Part shown: one piece after another, positions 53,391 through 60,873 of the stretch | How the letters are laid out: each line of letters opens with the position of its first letter | Position numbering within the stretch: position 1 is the first letter of the stretch | Source: Acidobacteriota bacterium | GTDB lineage: Bacteria; Acidobacteriota; Terriglobia; Terriglobales; Acidobacteriaceae | Direction of reading: 5' to 3' | Length of the DNA stretch: 64,000 nucleotides | NCBI GenBank assembly: GCA_021846985.1 | Contig: JAJZVX010000003.1 | Span: forward strand, 186,001 to 250,000 | Program-made: the position numbers and the translations under genes | Notes under the pieces: generated by a model | What the model was told of the DNA's origin: nothing | What the model saw: the letters and a program-made list of their open reading frames with translations, nothing else | Database searches by the model: none

Positions 53391-54479
53391 TCAAAGCGAT
53401 TCAACCAGGCGGCTCATCCTCTCTTCCTGCTGTCCGATGGATTCGACGAGTTTGAACTGGGTGCGGCAGCGGTCGAGGTTGTGGCCCTCGCGATGCACCT
53501 TGAAGTAGGTGTCGCCGGATAGAAAGTCAGTGAGGAAACGGATGCCGATCTCAAAGGTGATGAGTTTCCCGGAAAAGGCAAGGTATTGTTTTTCGGCGGC
53601 GGTGAGGAATCCGCCGGCGGTGGAGAGATATCCGCGCACCAGAGCCTCGAAAAGGGGAAATTGCATGGCGACCCTGGAGAGATCCTGCTCATCTTCCTGG
53701 GTGGGGCTGGTGGCGGTGCGCACCATGTCGCCAAAGTCGTAGAGCACCAATCCCGGCATCACGGTGTCAAGGTCGATTACGCAGATACCTTCGCCGGTAA
53801 CGTCGTCGATCATCACATTGTTGAGCTTGGTGTCGTTGTGGGTAACGCGCTCAGGCAGCCTGGCATCGAGGAGCGTGCTGACCATGTGGCGATGAGCGAG
53901 GGCAAAGTCGATCTCCGGCCCGGCAAGAGCGGCGCGCCCTGCCACGTCGGAAGCGATGGCCTGCTCCAGTGCCGCAAACCGCTGCGGGGTGTGGTGGAAG
54001 CCGGGAATGGTGTCGTGGAGGCGCGGAGGGGGCAACTCGGCAAGTTGCTGCTGGAAACGGCCAAACGCCCGGGCGGCCTGAAAGACCTGCGCGGGGGACT
54101 CGGGGGCATCGTACGTGCGGGCATTGGCGATGAAGAGATAGGCGCGCCAGTAGTTACCCTCGGGGTCAAGGAACCAAGATTGCCGGTCGCGAGTAGAGAT
54201 GAGCGTGAGCGTTCGCCGGCCGCGGTCGGGATCGGTGGTCAACTGCGCGGCAAGATGCTTGGTGACGCGCTCGACGTTTTCCATCAACGCAACTGGATTT
54301 CTGAAGACATGGTGATTGATGCGCTGGAAGATGATGCGAAACAGCGCGCCTGCCTTTTTGAAAGCCGCACAGTAGGTATCGTTGATGTGTCCGCTGCCGT
54401 AACGCTCGGCATGGAGGAATTCGCCGTCGATTTGAAAGTGGCGCGCCACGGCCGCCACATGGTTGTGATGGTAGTTCAT
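53391..54479 (-). CDS. APH-fold kinase, N-acetylhexosamine 1-kinase (NahK)-like
   Basis: A 362-residue aminoglycoside-phosphotransferase-fold kinase. RYGSGHINDTYCA is the Gly-rich ATP loop, RIIFQRINHHVFRNPVALMENV carries the phosphate-anchoring Lys/Arg segment, THNDTKLNNVMID near residue 217 is the catalytic HxDxxxxN loop and VIDLDTVMPG the DxD metal site. These features, especially 'IFQRIN..VF', are typical of the NahK group that phosphorylates GlcNAc/GalNAc or similar sugars at O1. Its ATG overlaps the stop of the nucleotidyltransferase gene by four bases, suggesting that the two make an NDP-sugar by salvage. Confidence 0.85.
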   Translation of the reverse strand: MNYHHNHVAAVARHFQIDGEFLHAERYGSGHINDTYCAAFKKAGALFRIIFQRINHHVFRNPVALMENVERVTKHLAAQLTTDPDRGRRTLTLISTRDRQSWFLDPEGNYWRAYLFIANARTYDAPESPAQVFQAARAFGRFQQQLAELPPPRLHDTIPGFHHTPQRFAALEQAIASDVAGRAALAGPEIDFALAHRHMVSTLLDARLPERVTHNDTKLNNVMIDDVTGEGICVIDLDTVMPGLVLYDFGDMVRTATSPTQEDEQDLSRVAMQFPLFEALVRGYLSTAGGFLTAAEKQYLAFSGKLITFEIGIRFLTDFLSGDTYFKVHREGHNLDRCRTQFKLVESIGQQEERMSRLVESL

Positions 54480-55384
54480 GCCCAGAGTCTTTCGGGATAA
54501 CGGCCTTCGCGAATGAGGGCGCGCATGCTCTCGGCCACGCGGGAGTGGTCCTCGCGATAGGTGACACCAAACCAGGATTCACTGGTGGGCAGCACGCGCA
54601 CCCGGGCACGGCCAGCGGCCATCAGCTCGTCGATTGCGGTGGGGATATAGAACTCCGCCCGCACACTGGAAGCATTGCGTTGGAGGAAGGCGAGGAAGCG
54701 CTCGCGCAGCTGGGCGAAAACCCCGGGCGTAAAGCCCCACATGTTCATCGAGACCTGCTCGTCGCCGGTCAAAGGCGTGACATGGCCGGCATCGTCGGTG
54801 TTGCGGGCATGCTCGCCATCCGGTTCGATTCTGGTCAACTCCTGAATTCCTGCAAGATAGCCGTCATCCGTCACCTGGGTTACGCCGCGGGAGACGGAGC
54901 CAAAGCGGGAAAGCGTGTTGCGCAAAACAAAGCCCACCATGGCGTAATCCGGCGAGCCCGACTGCAAATGGCCGGCGAGGAGGCGAAAGCTCGCGGCGCC
55001 ATAGAAGTCGTCGGCATTGATGACGGCGAAGGGTTCCTGGATTGCCTCGGAGGCGGCGAGAATCGCGTGCGCGGTGCCCCACGGCTTGGTGCGACCGGCC
55101 GGAACCTCATAGCCCGCAGGGAGGTCGCTCTGTTCCTGGAAGACATAGTCAACCGCAAACCGCGTTTCAAAGCGCGCACCAACGGTCTGCCGGAAGGCGT
55201 GCTCGATATCCTTGCGGATGACAAAGACCAGCTTGTCGAATCCGGCGCGGAGGGCATCATAGGCCGAGTAGTCGATGATGGTTTCGCCGCCGGGGCCAAC
55301 GGGATCGATCTGCTTCAAACCGCCGTAGCGATTGCCCATGCCGGCGGCGAGAACAAGGAGAGTGGGAGGGGTCATAGGCTTCAT
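54476..55384 (-). CDS. sugar-phosphate nucleotidyltransferase
   Basis: A 302-residue NTP-transferase fold protein. LLVLAAGMGNRYGGLKQIDPVGPGGETIIDYS is the nucleotide-binding loop (GxGxR variant, Lys24-like), VINADDFYGAASF the metal-binding Asp region, GTAHAILAA and MNMWGFTP the sugar-binding blocks. It would transfer a nucleotide to a sugar 1-phosphate, very likely the product of the overlapping kinase. Nucleotide (UTP, GTP or dTTP) and sugar cannot be read from sequence. TAGAAT about 38 bases upstream on the minus strand may be the -10. Confidence 0.88.
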   Translation of the reverse strand: MKPMTPPTLLVLAAGMGNRYGGLKQIDPVGPGGETIIDYSAYDALRAGFDKLVFVIRKDIEHAFRQTVGARFETRFAVDYVFQEQSDLPAGYEVPAGRTKPWGTAHAILAASEAIQEPFAVINADDFYGAASFRLLAGHLQSGSPDYAMVGFVLRNTLSRFGSVSRGVTQVTDDGYLAGIQELTRIEPDGEHARNTDDAGHVTPLTGDEQVSMNMWGFTPGVFAQLRERFLAFLQRNASSVRAEFYIPTAIDELMAAGRARVRVLPTSESWFGVTYREDHSRVAESMRALIREGRYPERLWA

Positions 55385-55500
55385 GGAGTCGAGTGCGCCT
55401 GGGGGGTGGTAACTGGTTCATTCTACCCTTTGGACGCGCCCGAAATCAGGGATATATGAGGTAACGGGAAGGTCCCGGGCAGAAAATTGTTGGGCGCGGT

Positions 55501-55530
55501 TTGCATATCGGACTCATTTAATCCTAGAAT
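55501..55530 (+). promoter_or_regulatory. promoter of the sulfite/nitrite reductase transcript
   Basis: TTGCAT (55501-55506), 18 bases, TAGAAT (55525-55530). The predicted start, six to seven bases on, coincides with the ATG at 55537 of a short ORF. The 312-base intergenic region 55385-55696 holds this promoter, the short ORF and an attenuator-like terminator. Confidence 0.75.
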
Positions 55531-55536
55531 GAAGAC

Positions 55537-55590
55537 ATGTTTGAGCTGACCTGTTGTCGCTGCCAGATGCCGCTTCGCGCGCACGGGTGA
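55537..55590 (+). CDS. cysteine-rich leader peptide (17 codons)
   Basis: Codes for MFELTCCRCQMPLRAHG, then TGA. Three of four consecutive codons (6, 7 and 9) are Cys, with the first Cys pair adjacent. The ATG lies six bases after the -10 box, so it would be read as a leaderless ORF from the 5' end of the transcript. A strong terminator follows 45 bases later and the sulfite/nitrite reductase gene 107 bases later. The arrangement is that of an amino-acid leader peptide, here sensing cysteine (charged tRNA-Cys), the end product of sulfite reduction. Translation has not been shown. Confidence 0.65.
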   Translation: MFELTCCRCQMPLRAHG

Positions 55591-55634
55591 CCTGGGTCCA
55601 GCCAAGCTTCGAACGAAATCCAAGGTTCCGAATG

Positions 55635-55674
55635 GCCCGCGATGCAGCCCCGACTGCCGCGGGCTTTTCGTTTT
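55635..55674 (+). terminator. intrinsic terminator in the leader of the reductase gene (attenuator candidate)
   Basis: GCCCGCG (55635-55641) pairs with CGCGGGC (55658-55664) around a 16-base loop, followed by TTTTCGTTTT. It lies between the promoter and the start codon at 55697, so it must be bypassed for expression. A clear antiterminator is not obvious; CGGGT at the end of the small ORF (55584-55588) can pair weakly with GCCCG. Confidence 0.75.
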
Positions 55675-55696
55675 CCTGTCCCCAAAGAGGAGAAAC

Positions 55697-57391
55697 ATGA
55701 ATCAGAATGCCGTGACACATGAGACCAAGGCCCAGCGAGCCGAACGGCTGAAGCGCGAAAAGAATCCCTGGGCGGTCTTCGACGAGGTGCGCAGATTTGC
55801 GCGCGAGGGTCGTGCCAGTGTAGTTCCGGAATGGGCCGGGATGTATTTCAAGTGGTGGGGCATCTACACGCAGGGCGACGGCGTGGGCGCCACGGGAGGA
55901 AAAGGAGGCGAAGGACTGGCCTCCGAGTACTTCATGATGCGGATCGGCATGCCCAACGGCATCGTCTCGTCGAGCCAGCTCAGGATCATCGCGGGATTGG
56001 CGCGCAAGCACGCCCGGAACCTGGCCGACATCACCGTCCGCCAGAACATCCAGCTGCATTGGCTTACCATTGAGTCGCTGCCCGAAGTGGTGGACACGCT
56101 GGATGCGGCGGGGCTTTCGCCGAAAGGAGCGTGCGGCGATGTGGTGCGCAACGTGACCGGTTGTCCGCTGGCAGGCATTGCCGCAGATGAGGCACTTGAC
56201 GCATCGCCCGTAGCTCTGGAGATTTCGGAGCTGCTGAAGGGCAATCCTGATTTCTACAATCTGCCGCGGAAGTTCAAGATTTCGGCAACCGGGTGTCCGT
56301 CGTGGTGCACCTATCCGGAGATCAACGACGTTGCGTTAACGCCGGCGCGGCTGAACGGCGAGATGGGCTACTCCATTCGCGTGGGTGGGGGATTGTCGCG
56401 CGAGCCGCACCTTGCCGTTCGCCTCGATGCCTTTATAAGGCCCCATCAGGCTGTCAGCGTGGCGCGCGCCGTGGCGGAGATCTTCCGCGATCAGCAAAAG
56501 CTGCGCGAACGCCGCGAGCAGGCGCGCATGAAGTATCTTTTTTTGAAAGAGGGATGGACGGCCGAGGGTTTTCTGGCAGAGCTGCAATCGCGGCTCGACT
56601 TCACGCTGGCGCGCGGAGGAGAGGAGCGGGTTCCGGGCGACATTCTGCGTGATCATGCCGGCATCCATCCGCAGCGTCAGCCAGGCCTGAGCTATGTGGG
56701 CGCCACCGTGCTGCGCGGGCGCATGACGGGCGATCAACTGGAAGCCGCAGCGGAGTTGGCGGAGCGCTTTGGCAATGGAGAGCTGCGCGCCACGGTGAGC
56801 CAGAACCTGGTGTTTATCCATATTCCCAACCGCAAGACCGCCGAACTGGCGCGCGAGCTGGGCCAGATTGGCCTGCACGTGGATGGGTCGGCCTTCTGGC
56901 GCGGAGCCATCGCCTGCACAGGCACGGAGTTCTGCAAGCTGGCCATTACCGAAACGAAGGGCTTTACCCGCTGGCTTGTGGACGAACTGGAAGAGCGGCT
57001 GCCGCAGTTTGACCAGCAGCTCAAGCTGCATGTAACGGGATGCCCGAACGGCTGCGGCCAGCACTGGATTGCCGACATTGGCCTGGAGGGCAAGAAGGTC
57101 AAGCACGACGGCAAGCTGATCGACGCCTACTCTTTCTGCCTTGGCGGAGCCGTAGGCAAGCATGCGCGGATTTCCCGTCCGGTAGGCTTCCGTTGCCCCG
57201 CAGCACAGACTCCGGAGGCGGTGGAACGCCTGCTGCGGCAGTATCTTGCCGGGCGGCGACCCAACGAAAACTTGCGCGCGTGGTTCGGCCGGTACTCAAA
57301 TGATGAGTTACGCGGTTTTCTGGCCGGTGAATCGGTGGAGTCCGTGGAACGCGACCTGCCTGCCGGCCGCTTGGCGCAGGCCGCGGATTGA
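55697..57391 (+). CDS. siroheme-dependent sulfite/nitrite reductase (ferredoxin type)
   Basis: A 564-residue one-subunit reductase with two pseudo-repeated halves. The 4Fe-4S/siroheme cysteines are CTGTEFC near residue 407 and GCPNGCGQ near residue 449 (C-x5-C and C-x3-C). Siroheme-binding arginines are in SSQLRIIAGLARKH, RQNIQLHWLT and VVRNVTGCPLAGI. It makes six-electron reductions, sulfite to sulfide or nitrite to ammonia. Sequence does not decide, but a Cys-rich leader peptide upstream and an adjacent siroheme synthase favour assimilatory sulfite reduction. GAGGAG lies five bases before the ATG. Confidence 0.9.
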   Translation: MNQNAVTHETKAQRAERLKREKNPWAVFDEVRRFAREGRASVVPEWAGMYFKWWGIYTQGDGVGATGGKGGEGLASEYFMMRIGMPNGIVSSSQLRIIAGLARKHARNLADITVRQNIQLHWLTIESLPEVVDTLDAAGLSPKGACGDVVRNVTGCPLAGIAADEALDASPVALEISELLKGNPDFYNLPRKFKISATGCPSWCTYPEINDVALTPARLNGEMGYSIRVGGGLSREPHLAVRLDAFIRPHQAVSVARAVAEIFRDQQKLRERREQARMKYLFLKEGWTAEGFLAELQSRLDFTLARGGEERVPGDILRDHAGIHPQRQPGLSYVGATVLRGRMTGDQLEAAAELAERFGNGELRATVSQNLVFIHIPNRKTAELARELGQIGLHVDGSAFWRGAIACTGTEFCKLAITETKGFTRWLVDELEERLPQFDQQLKLHVTGCPNGCGQHWIADIGLEGKKVKHDGKLIDAYSFCLGGAVGKHARISRPVGFRCPAAQTPEAVERLLRQYLAGRRPNENLRAWFGRYSNDELRGFLAGESVESVERDLPAGRLAQAAD

Positions 57392-57403
57392 GAGACTGAA
57401 AAG

Positions 57404-58777
57404 ATGAACCTGTTGCCGATTTTCGTGAAGCTTGAGGGGCGACGCTGTCTGCTGGTGGGCGCAGGTCATGTCGCGCTGGATAAGGCCGCCAGTCTGCTGG
57501 GGGCCGGGGCGCAGCTGCGGGTGGTTGCGCCCCGGGCGATTCCTGCGATACAGGAACTTGCCGAATCAGGACAACTGGAATGGATACAACGGGAGTTTGC
57601 GCCCGCCGACCTCGACGGCTATCAGTTGGCGATTGCGGCAACCGATTCCCCCGAGGTGAATGCCGCGGTGCACCGGGAGGCGGCCGCTCGCGACGTTCTT
57701 TCCAACAGCGTGGACGACATCCCCAACTGCGATTTCTTTTTTGGCTCGGTGGTGAAGCGCGGCAGCCTGCATGTAGCGATTTCGACAGGCGGAGAAAGTC
57801 CTACCTTTGCGCAGCGGCTGCGGCGCGAGATGGATGAGGCGCTGCCCGCGGAGTTGGGAACCTGGCTGGAGCAGCAAGGGGAACTACGGCGGCAGGTGCT
57901 GGCGGCGCATCCGCGCAGCGAGGCGCGCCGGGCGCTGTTGCACCGGCTGGCGCAATTGCCGGTTTGCGCGTCGAGCGACTGCCCGGCGCGCCGGCGCGCG
58001 CTGGAGCCGCTGGACCGGAGCGAGAGTGAAGACCAAGGCAAGGTCTATCTTGTGGGCGCGGGTCCGGGCGATCCGGACCTGCTGACGGTCAAAGCCCTGC
58101 GCTTGATTCAAACCGCCGGGGTGCTGCTGCACGACGACCTGGTTCCGGAGACGATTGTGCGGCTGGCGGCGCCCGGGACCGAGGTGGAGAACGTGGGGAA
58201 ACGGTGTGGCGCCAAAACCGTGACCCAGGAACAGATTCACGAGCGGATGATCGACGGTGCGCGGCGCGGGCGCATGGTGGTCCGGCTGAAGAGCGGCGAC
58301 CCGTTGATTTTTGGCCGCGCCAGCGAAGAGATAACCGCCCTGACGGAGGCGGGCGTGCCTTGGGAGATCGTGCCGGGCATTACGGCTGCCTTTGCTGCCT
58401 CTGCTGCGGTTGGCCGGTCGCTGACAGACAGGAACAGCGCCTGCCGGGTGATCTTCTCGACAGGCCATCATGCGCCTGCCCGCAAGCGGCCGAAGGGGCC
58501 AGCCTGGGACGAGGCGACGCGCGTGGTGTACATGCCGGGCCGCGACCTGCGGCCGCTGGCCGCGGAGTGGCTCGAAGAGGGCCTTCCACCGGAGCTGCCT
58601 TGCGCCGTGATCTCGCGCGCCTCCCAGCCGGATGAGCGGGTGCTTTACACCACGCTGGGAGGGCTTGGGCGAACCGAAGCTCCCCTCGCCCCAGGCATCC
58701 TTATCGCCGGATGGGCTGTGGGAGAGCGGAATGTGCCCGATGCGCCCGCCACGGATAACCTCACCTGTCCAGACTAA
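57404..58777 (+). CDS. cysG: siroheme synthase, trifunctional (CysG type)
   Basis: A 457-residue fusion that converts uroporphyrinogen III to siroheme, the cofactor of the reductase encoded just before it. Residues 1-200 are the precorrin-2 dehydrogenase/ferrochelatase part (FVKLEGRRCLLVGAGHVALDKA, AATDSPEVNAAVHREA, FFFGSVVKRGSLHVAISTGGESPTFAQRLR); residues ~215-457 the SAM-dependent methyltransferase (VYLVGAGPGDPDLLTVKAL, LLHDDLV, RLKSGDPLIFGRASEE, EIVPGITAAFAASA). Twelve bases separate it from the reductase stop, so both respond to the same leader. A hairpin follows at 58819. Confidence 0.95.
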   Translation: MNLLPIFVKLEGRRCLLVGAGHVALDKAASLLGAGAQLRVVAPRAIPAIQELAESGQLEWIQREFAPADLDGYQLAIAATDSPEVNAAVHREAAARDVLSNSVDDIPNCDFFFGSVVKRGSLHVAISTGGESPTFAQRLRREMDEALPAELGTWLEQQGELRRQVLAAHPRSEARRALLHRLAQLPVCASSDCPARRRALEPLDRSESEDQGKVYLVGAGPGDPDLLTVKALRLIQTAGVLLHDDLVPETIVRLAAPGTEVENVGKRCGAKTVTQEQIHERMIDGARRGRMVVRLKSGDPLIFGRASEEITALTEAGVPWEIVPGITAAFAASAAVGRSLTDRNSACRVIFSTGHHAPARKRPKGPAWDEATRVVYMPGRDLRPLAAEWLEEGLPPELPCAVISRASQPDERVLYTTLGGLGRTEAPLAPGILIAGWAVGERNVPDAPATDNLTCPD

Positions 58778-58818
58778 AGCGATTCCGGGATTGCCATACT
58801 CCGCATGCAAACCCACGG

Positions 58819-58845
58819 GTCGCTCCGGCTCCGGGCAGGAGCGAC
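58819..58845 (+). terminator. hairpin after cysG
   Basis: GTCGCTCC and GGAGCGAC form an eight-base-pair stem around an eleven-base loop, 42 bases after the cysG stop. There is no T-run, so it may mark rho-dependent termination or stabilise the 3' end. Confidence 0.4.
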
Positions 58846-58909
58846 TTGTCACAGAAGCCGGACAGATACATCTATTCTGGAACCGCCGTAAGAGGCGCGC
58901 CTCGCCCTT

Positions 58910-58915
58910 TATACT
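58910..58915 (+). promoter_or_regulatory. -10 box of the MTA phosphorylase operon (TATACT)
   Basis: TATACT about 59 bases before the TTG start of the phosphorylase gene. No -35 is evident. Confidence 0.45.
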
Positions 58916-58974
58916 TGGGTTGTTTGCCAATTACGGCCAGGCAACCAGAAAAAAGGTGCGGGAAGGAGCGTGTT

Positions 58975-59841
58975 TTGGCCCAGGCGGAGATCGGTATTAT
59001 TGGCGGCAGCGGGCTGTATTCGATGCCCGGTTTCACGAATGTCCACGAGCAGAGCGTGGAGACACCTTTTGGGTCTCCGTCTGATGCTTTTGTGCTGGGT
59101 GAGTTGGAGGGGCGCAAGGTGGCCTTCCTGGCGAGGCATGGACGCGGGCACCGCATCCTGCCATCCGAGTTGAATTTTCGCGCCAACATCTATGCTTTCA
59201 AGAAGCTTGGCGTGGAGCGCATCCTTTCCGTTTCTGCCGTCGGTTCGCTCAAAGAAGAGCACCAGCCGACGGACTTCGTGATTCCCGACCAGTTCATCGA
59301 CCGCACTTTTCACCGCGTTTCCACTTTTTTTGGCGATGGAATTGTGGGTCACGTAGCCTTTGGTGACCCGGTGTGCGCCACCGTGGCCAAGGCGGCGGCA
59401 GAGGGTTGCGCCCAGGCGGGCGTAGTGGGCAAGCTGGGCGGTACCTATGTGTGCATGGAAGGGCCGCAATTCTCCACCAAGGCGGAATCGAACCTCTATC
59501 GCAGTTGGGGCGCTGACGTGATCGGCATGACCAACCTCCAAGAGGCGAAGCTGGCCCGCGAGGCCGAGATCTGTTACTCCACCGTGGCCATGGTCACCGA
59601 CTACGACTGCTGGCGCGAGGGCCACGATGCGGTAACGATTGAAGAGATTGTGGCGGTGCTGCACAAGAATGCCGATAACGCCGCCAGGGTGGTGAAAGCG
59701 GCCGTGGCGTCCATGCCGCGGGAGCGCACTTGCGCCTGCGCCTCGGCCGCCAAGTACGCCGTACTGACGCAACCGGACGCCATACCCACGGCAGCCAGAG
59801 AGCGGCTGAAACTGCTTTTTGGGAAATACATGGGCTGGTAG
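58975..59841 (+). CDS. mtnP: S-methyl-5'-thioadenosine phosphorylase
   Basis: Splits 5'-methylthioadenosine, a by-product of SAM use, into adenine and 5-methylthioribose 1-phosphate. The 288-residue product has GIIGGSGLYSM at its start (phosphate loop), LARHGRGHRILPSELNFRANI, DQFIDRT, the purine-site block YVCMEGPQFSTKAES near residue 160 and TDYDCWREG near residue 207. No ATG fits; TTG at 58975 has GGAAGGAG seven bases upstream and gives the conserved N-terminus. A frame extension to 58846 has no ribosome site. A PfkB kinase gene follows after 104 bases. Confidence 0.93.
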   Translation: MAQAEIGIIGGSGLYSMPGFTNVHEQSVETPFGSPSDAFVLGELEGRKVAFLARHGRGHRILPSELNFRANIYAFKKLGVERILSVSAVGSLKEEHQPTDFVIPDQFIDRTFHRVSTFFGDGIVGHVAFGDPVCATVAKAAAEGCAQAGVVGKLGGTYVCMEGPQFSTKAESNLYRSWGADVIGMTNLQEAKLAREAEICYSTVAMVTDYDCWREGHDAVTIEEIVAVLHKNADNAARVVKAAVASMPRERTCACASAAKYAVLTQPDAIPTAARERLKLLFGKYMGW

Positions 59842-59945
59842 GATCAAGCAGGACTCCCGGTGCCGGATGATCGGCCCGAAAGTTTTGCTCCCTGCTCCGT
59901 TGCTGATCCACTAACCTGCAAAGTTACTTCGAGAGAGACATACGA

Positions 59946-60866
59946 ATGCCCATTACCGTTGTTGGCAGCGTGGCCTTTGATTCCATCGAAACGCCGGCGG
60001 GCAAGCGCGAGCGCTGCCTGGGCGGAGCCGCCACTTACTTTTCGCTGGCGGCTAGTTACTTTACCGATGTGCGCGTCATTGCCGTTGTGGGCGAGGACTT
60101 TGGACCCGCCGAAGAGGCGGTCTTCGCATCGCACCGGATTGACACCCGCGGCATCGAACATGCCGCCGGCAAGAGCTTCTTCTGGGCGGGTTCCTATATG
60201 GAGAACTTGAACGAAGCCAGAACCCGCCAGACCGACCTGAATGTCTTCGCCACTTTCGAGCCCAAGATTCCCGAGGCATATCGCGATTCGGATTTTCTCT
60301 TCCTCGCCAACATCGATCCCGTCTTGCAGCGCCGCGTGCGCGAGTCCATGCCGGGCGTGAAGCTGGTGGCGGGCGACACCATGAACTACTGGATCAACGA
60401 CCATCGCGCGGCACTGCTCGAAATGCTCAAAGGCATCGATATCCTGCTCATCAACGACACCGAAACCCGCGTTCTAGGCGGCAACCGCAATCTGGTTCAG
60501 GCCGCGCGGTCGGTGCGCGGCATGGGCCCGCGGATTCTGGTCGTCAAGCACGGCGAGTATGGAGCCTCTTTGTTCCACGACTCTACTCCCAAAGGTCGAG
60601 GAACGGAGTTCCGGGCACCTGCCATGTTGTTGGAGGAAGTCATCGACCCCACGGGCGCGGGTGACAGCTTTGCCGGCGGGTTCTTCGGCTATCTGGCCGC
60701 GCAGCCCCAGTTGACGCCGTCCGCCTTCCGCCGCGCCATGTTCTACGGCAGCGCCATGGGCTCCTTTGCCTGTGAGCGCTTTGGTACCGAGCGGCTGCAG
60801 CAGCTTGCGCGGCCGGAGATTGAAGACCGCTACAACCACCTGCGCGAGCTGGCACAAATTGACTGA
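59946..60866 (+). CDS. PfkB-family carbohydrate/nucleoside kinase
   Basis: A 306-residue ribokinase-fold kinase: GGAATYFSLAASYF (substrate-side Gly-Gly motif near residue 22), VGEDFG, LLINDTETRVL and the ATP-anion hole DPTGAGDSFAGGFFGYL near residue 237 with the catalytic Asp. The substrate is not evident. The neighbour removes adenine from methylthioadenosine, so phosphorylation of a purine nucleoside or a ribose derivative is a fair guess. AGAGAGA precedes the ATG. Its stop is eight bases before the next ATG, so it is co-transcribed with the glycosyltransferase. Confidence 0.88.
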   Translation: MPITVVGSVAFDSIETPAGKRERCLGGAATYFSLAASYFTDVRVIAVVGEDFGPAEEAVFASHRIDTRGIEHAAGKSFFWAGSYMENLNEARTRQTDLNVFATFEPKIPEAYRDSDFLFLANIDPVLQRRVRESMPGVKLVAGDTMNYWINDHRAALLEMLKGIDILLINDTETRVLGGNRNLVQAARSVRGMGPRILVVKHGEYGASLFHDSTPKGRGTEFRAPAMLLEEVIDPTGAGDSFAGGFFGYLAAQPQLTPSAFRRAMFYGSAMGSFACERFGTERLQQLARPEIEDRYNHLRELAQID

Positions 60867-60873
60867 CAGGCAC

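Noticed and set aside
55537-55696. SAM or other sulfur riboswitch in the reductase leader
   Set aside because: No SAM-I, SAM-II or related conserved core is recognisable; the leader ORF plus terminator explains the region better.
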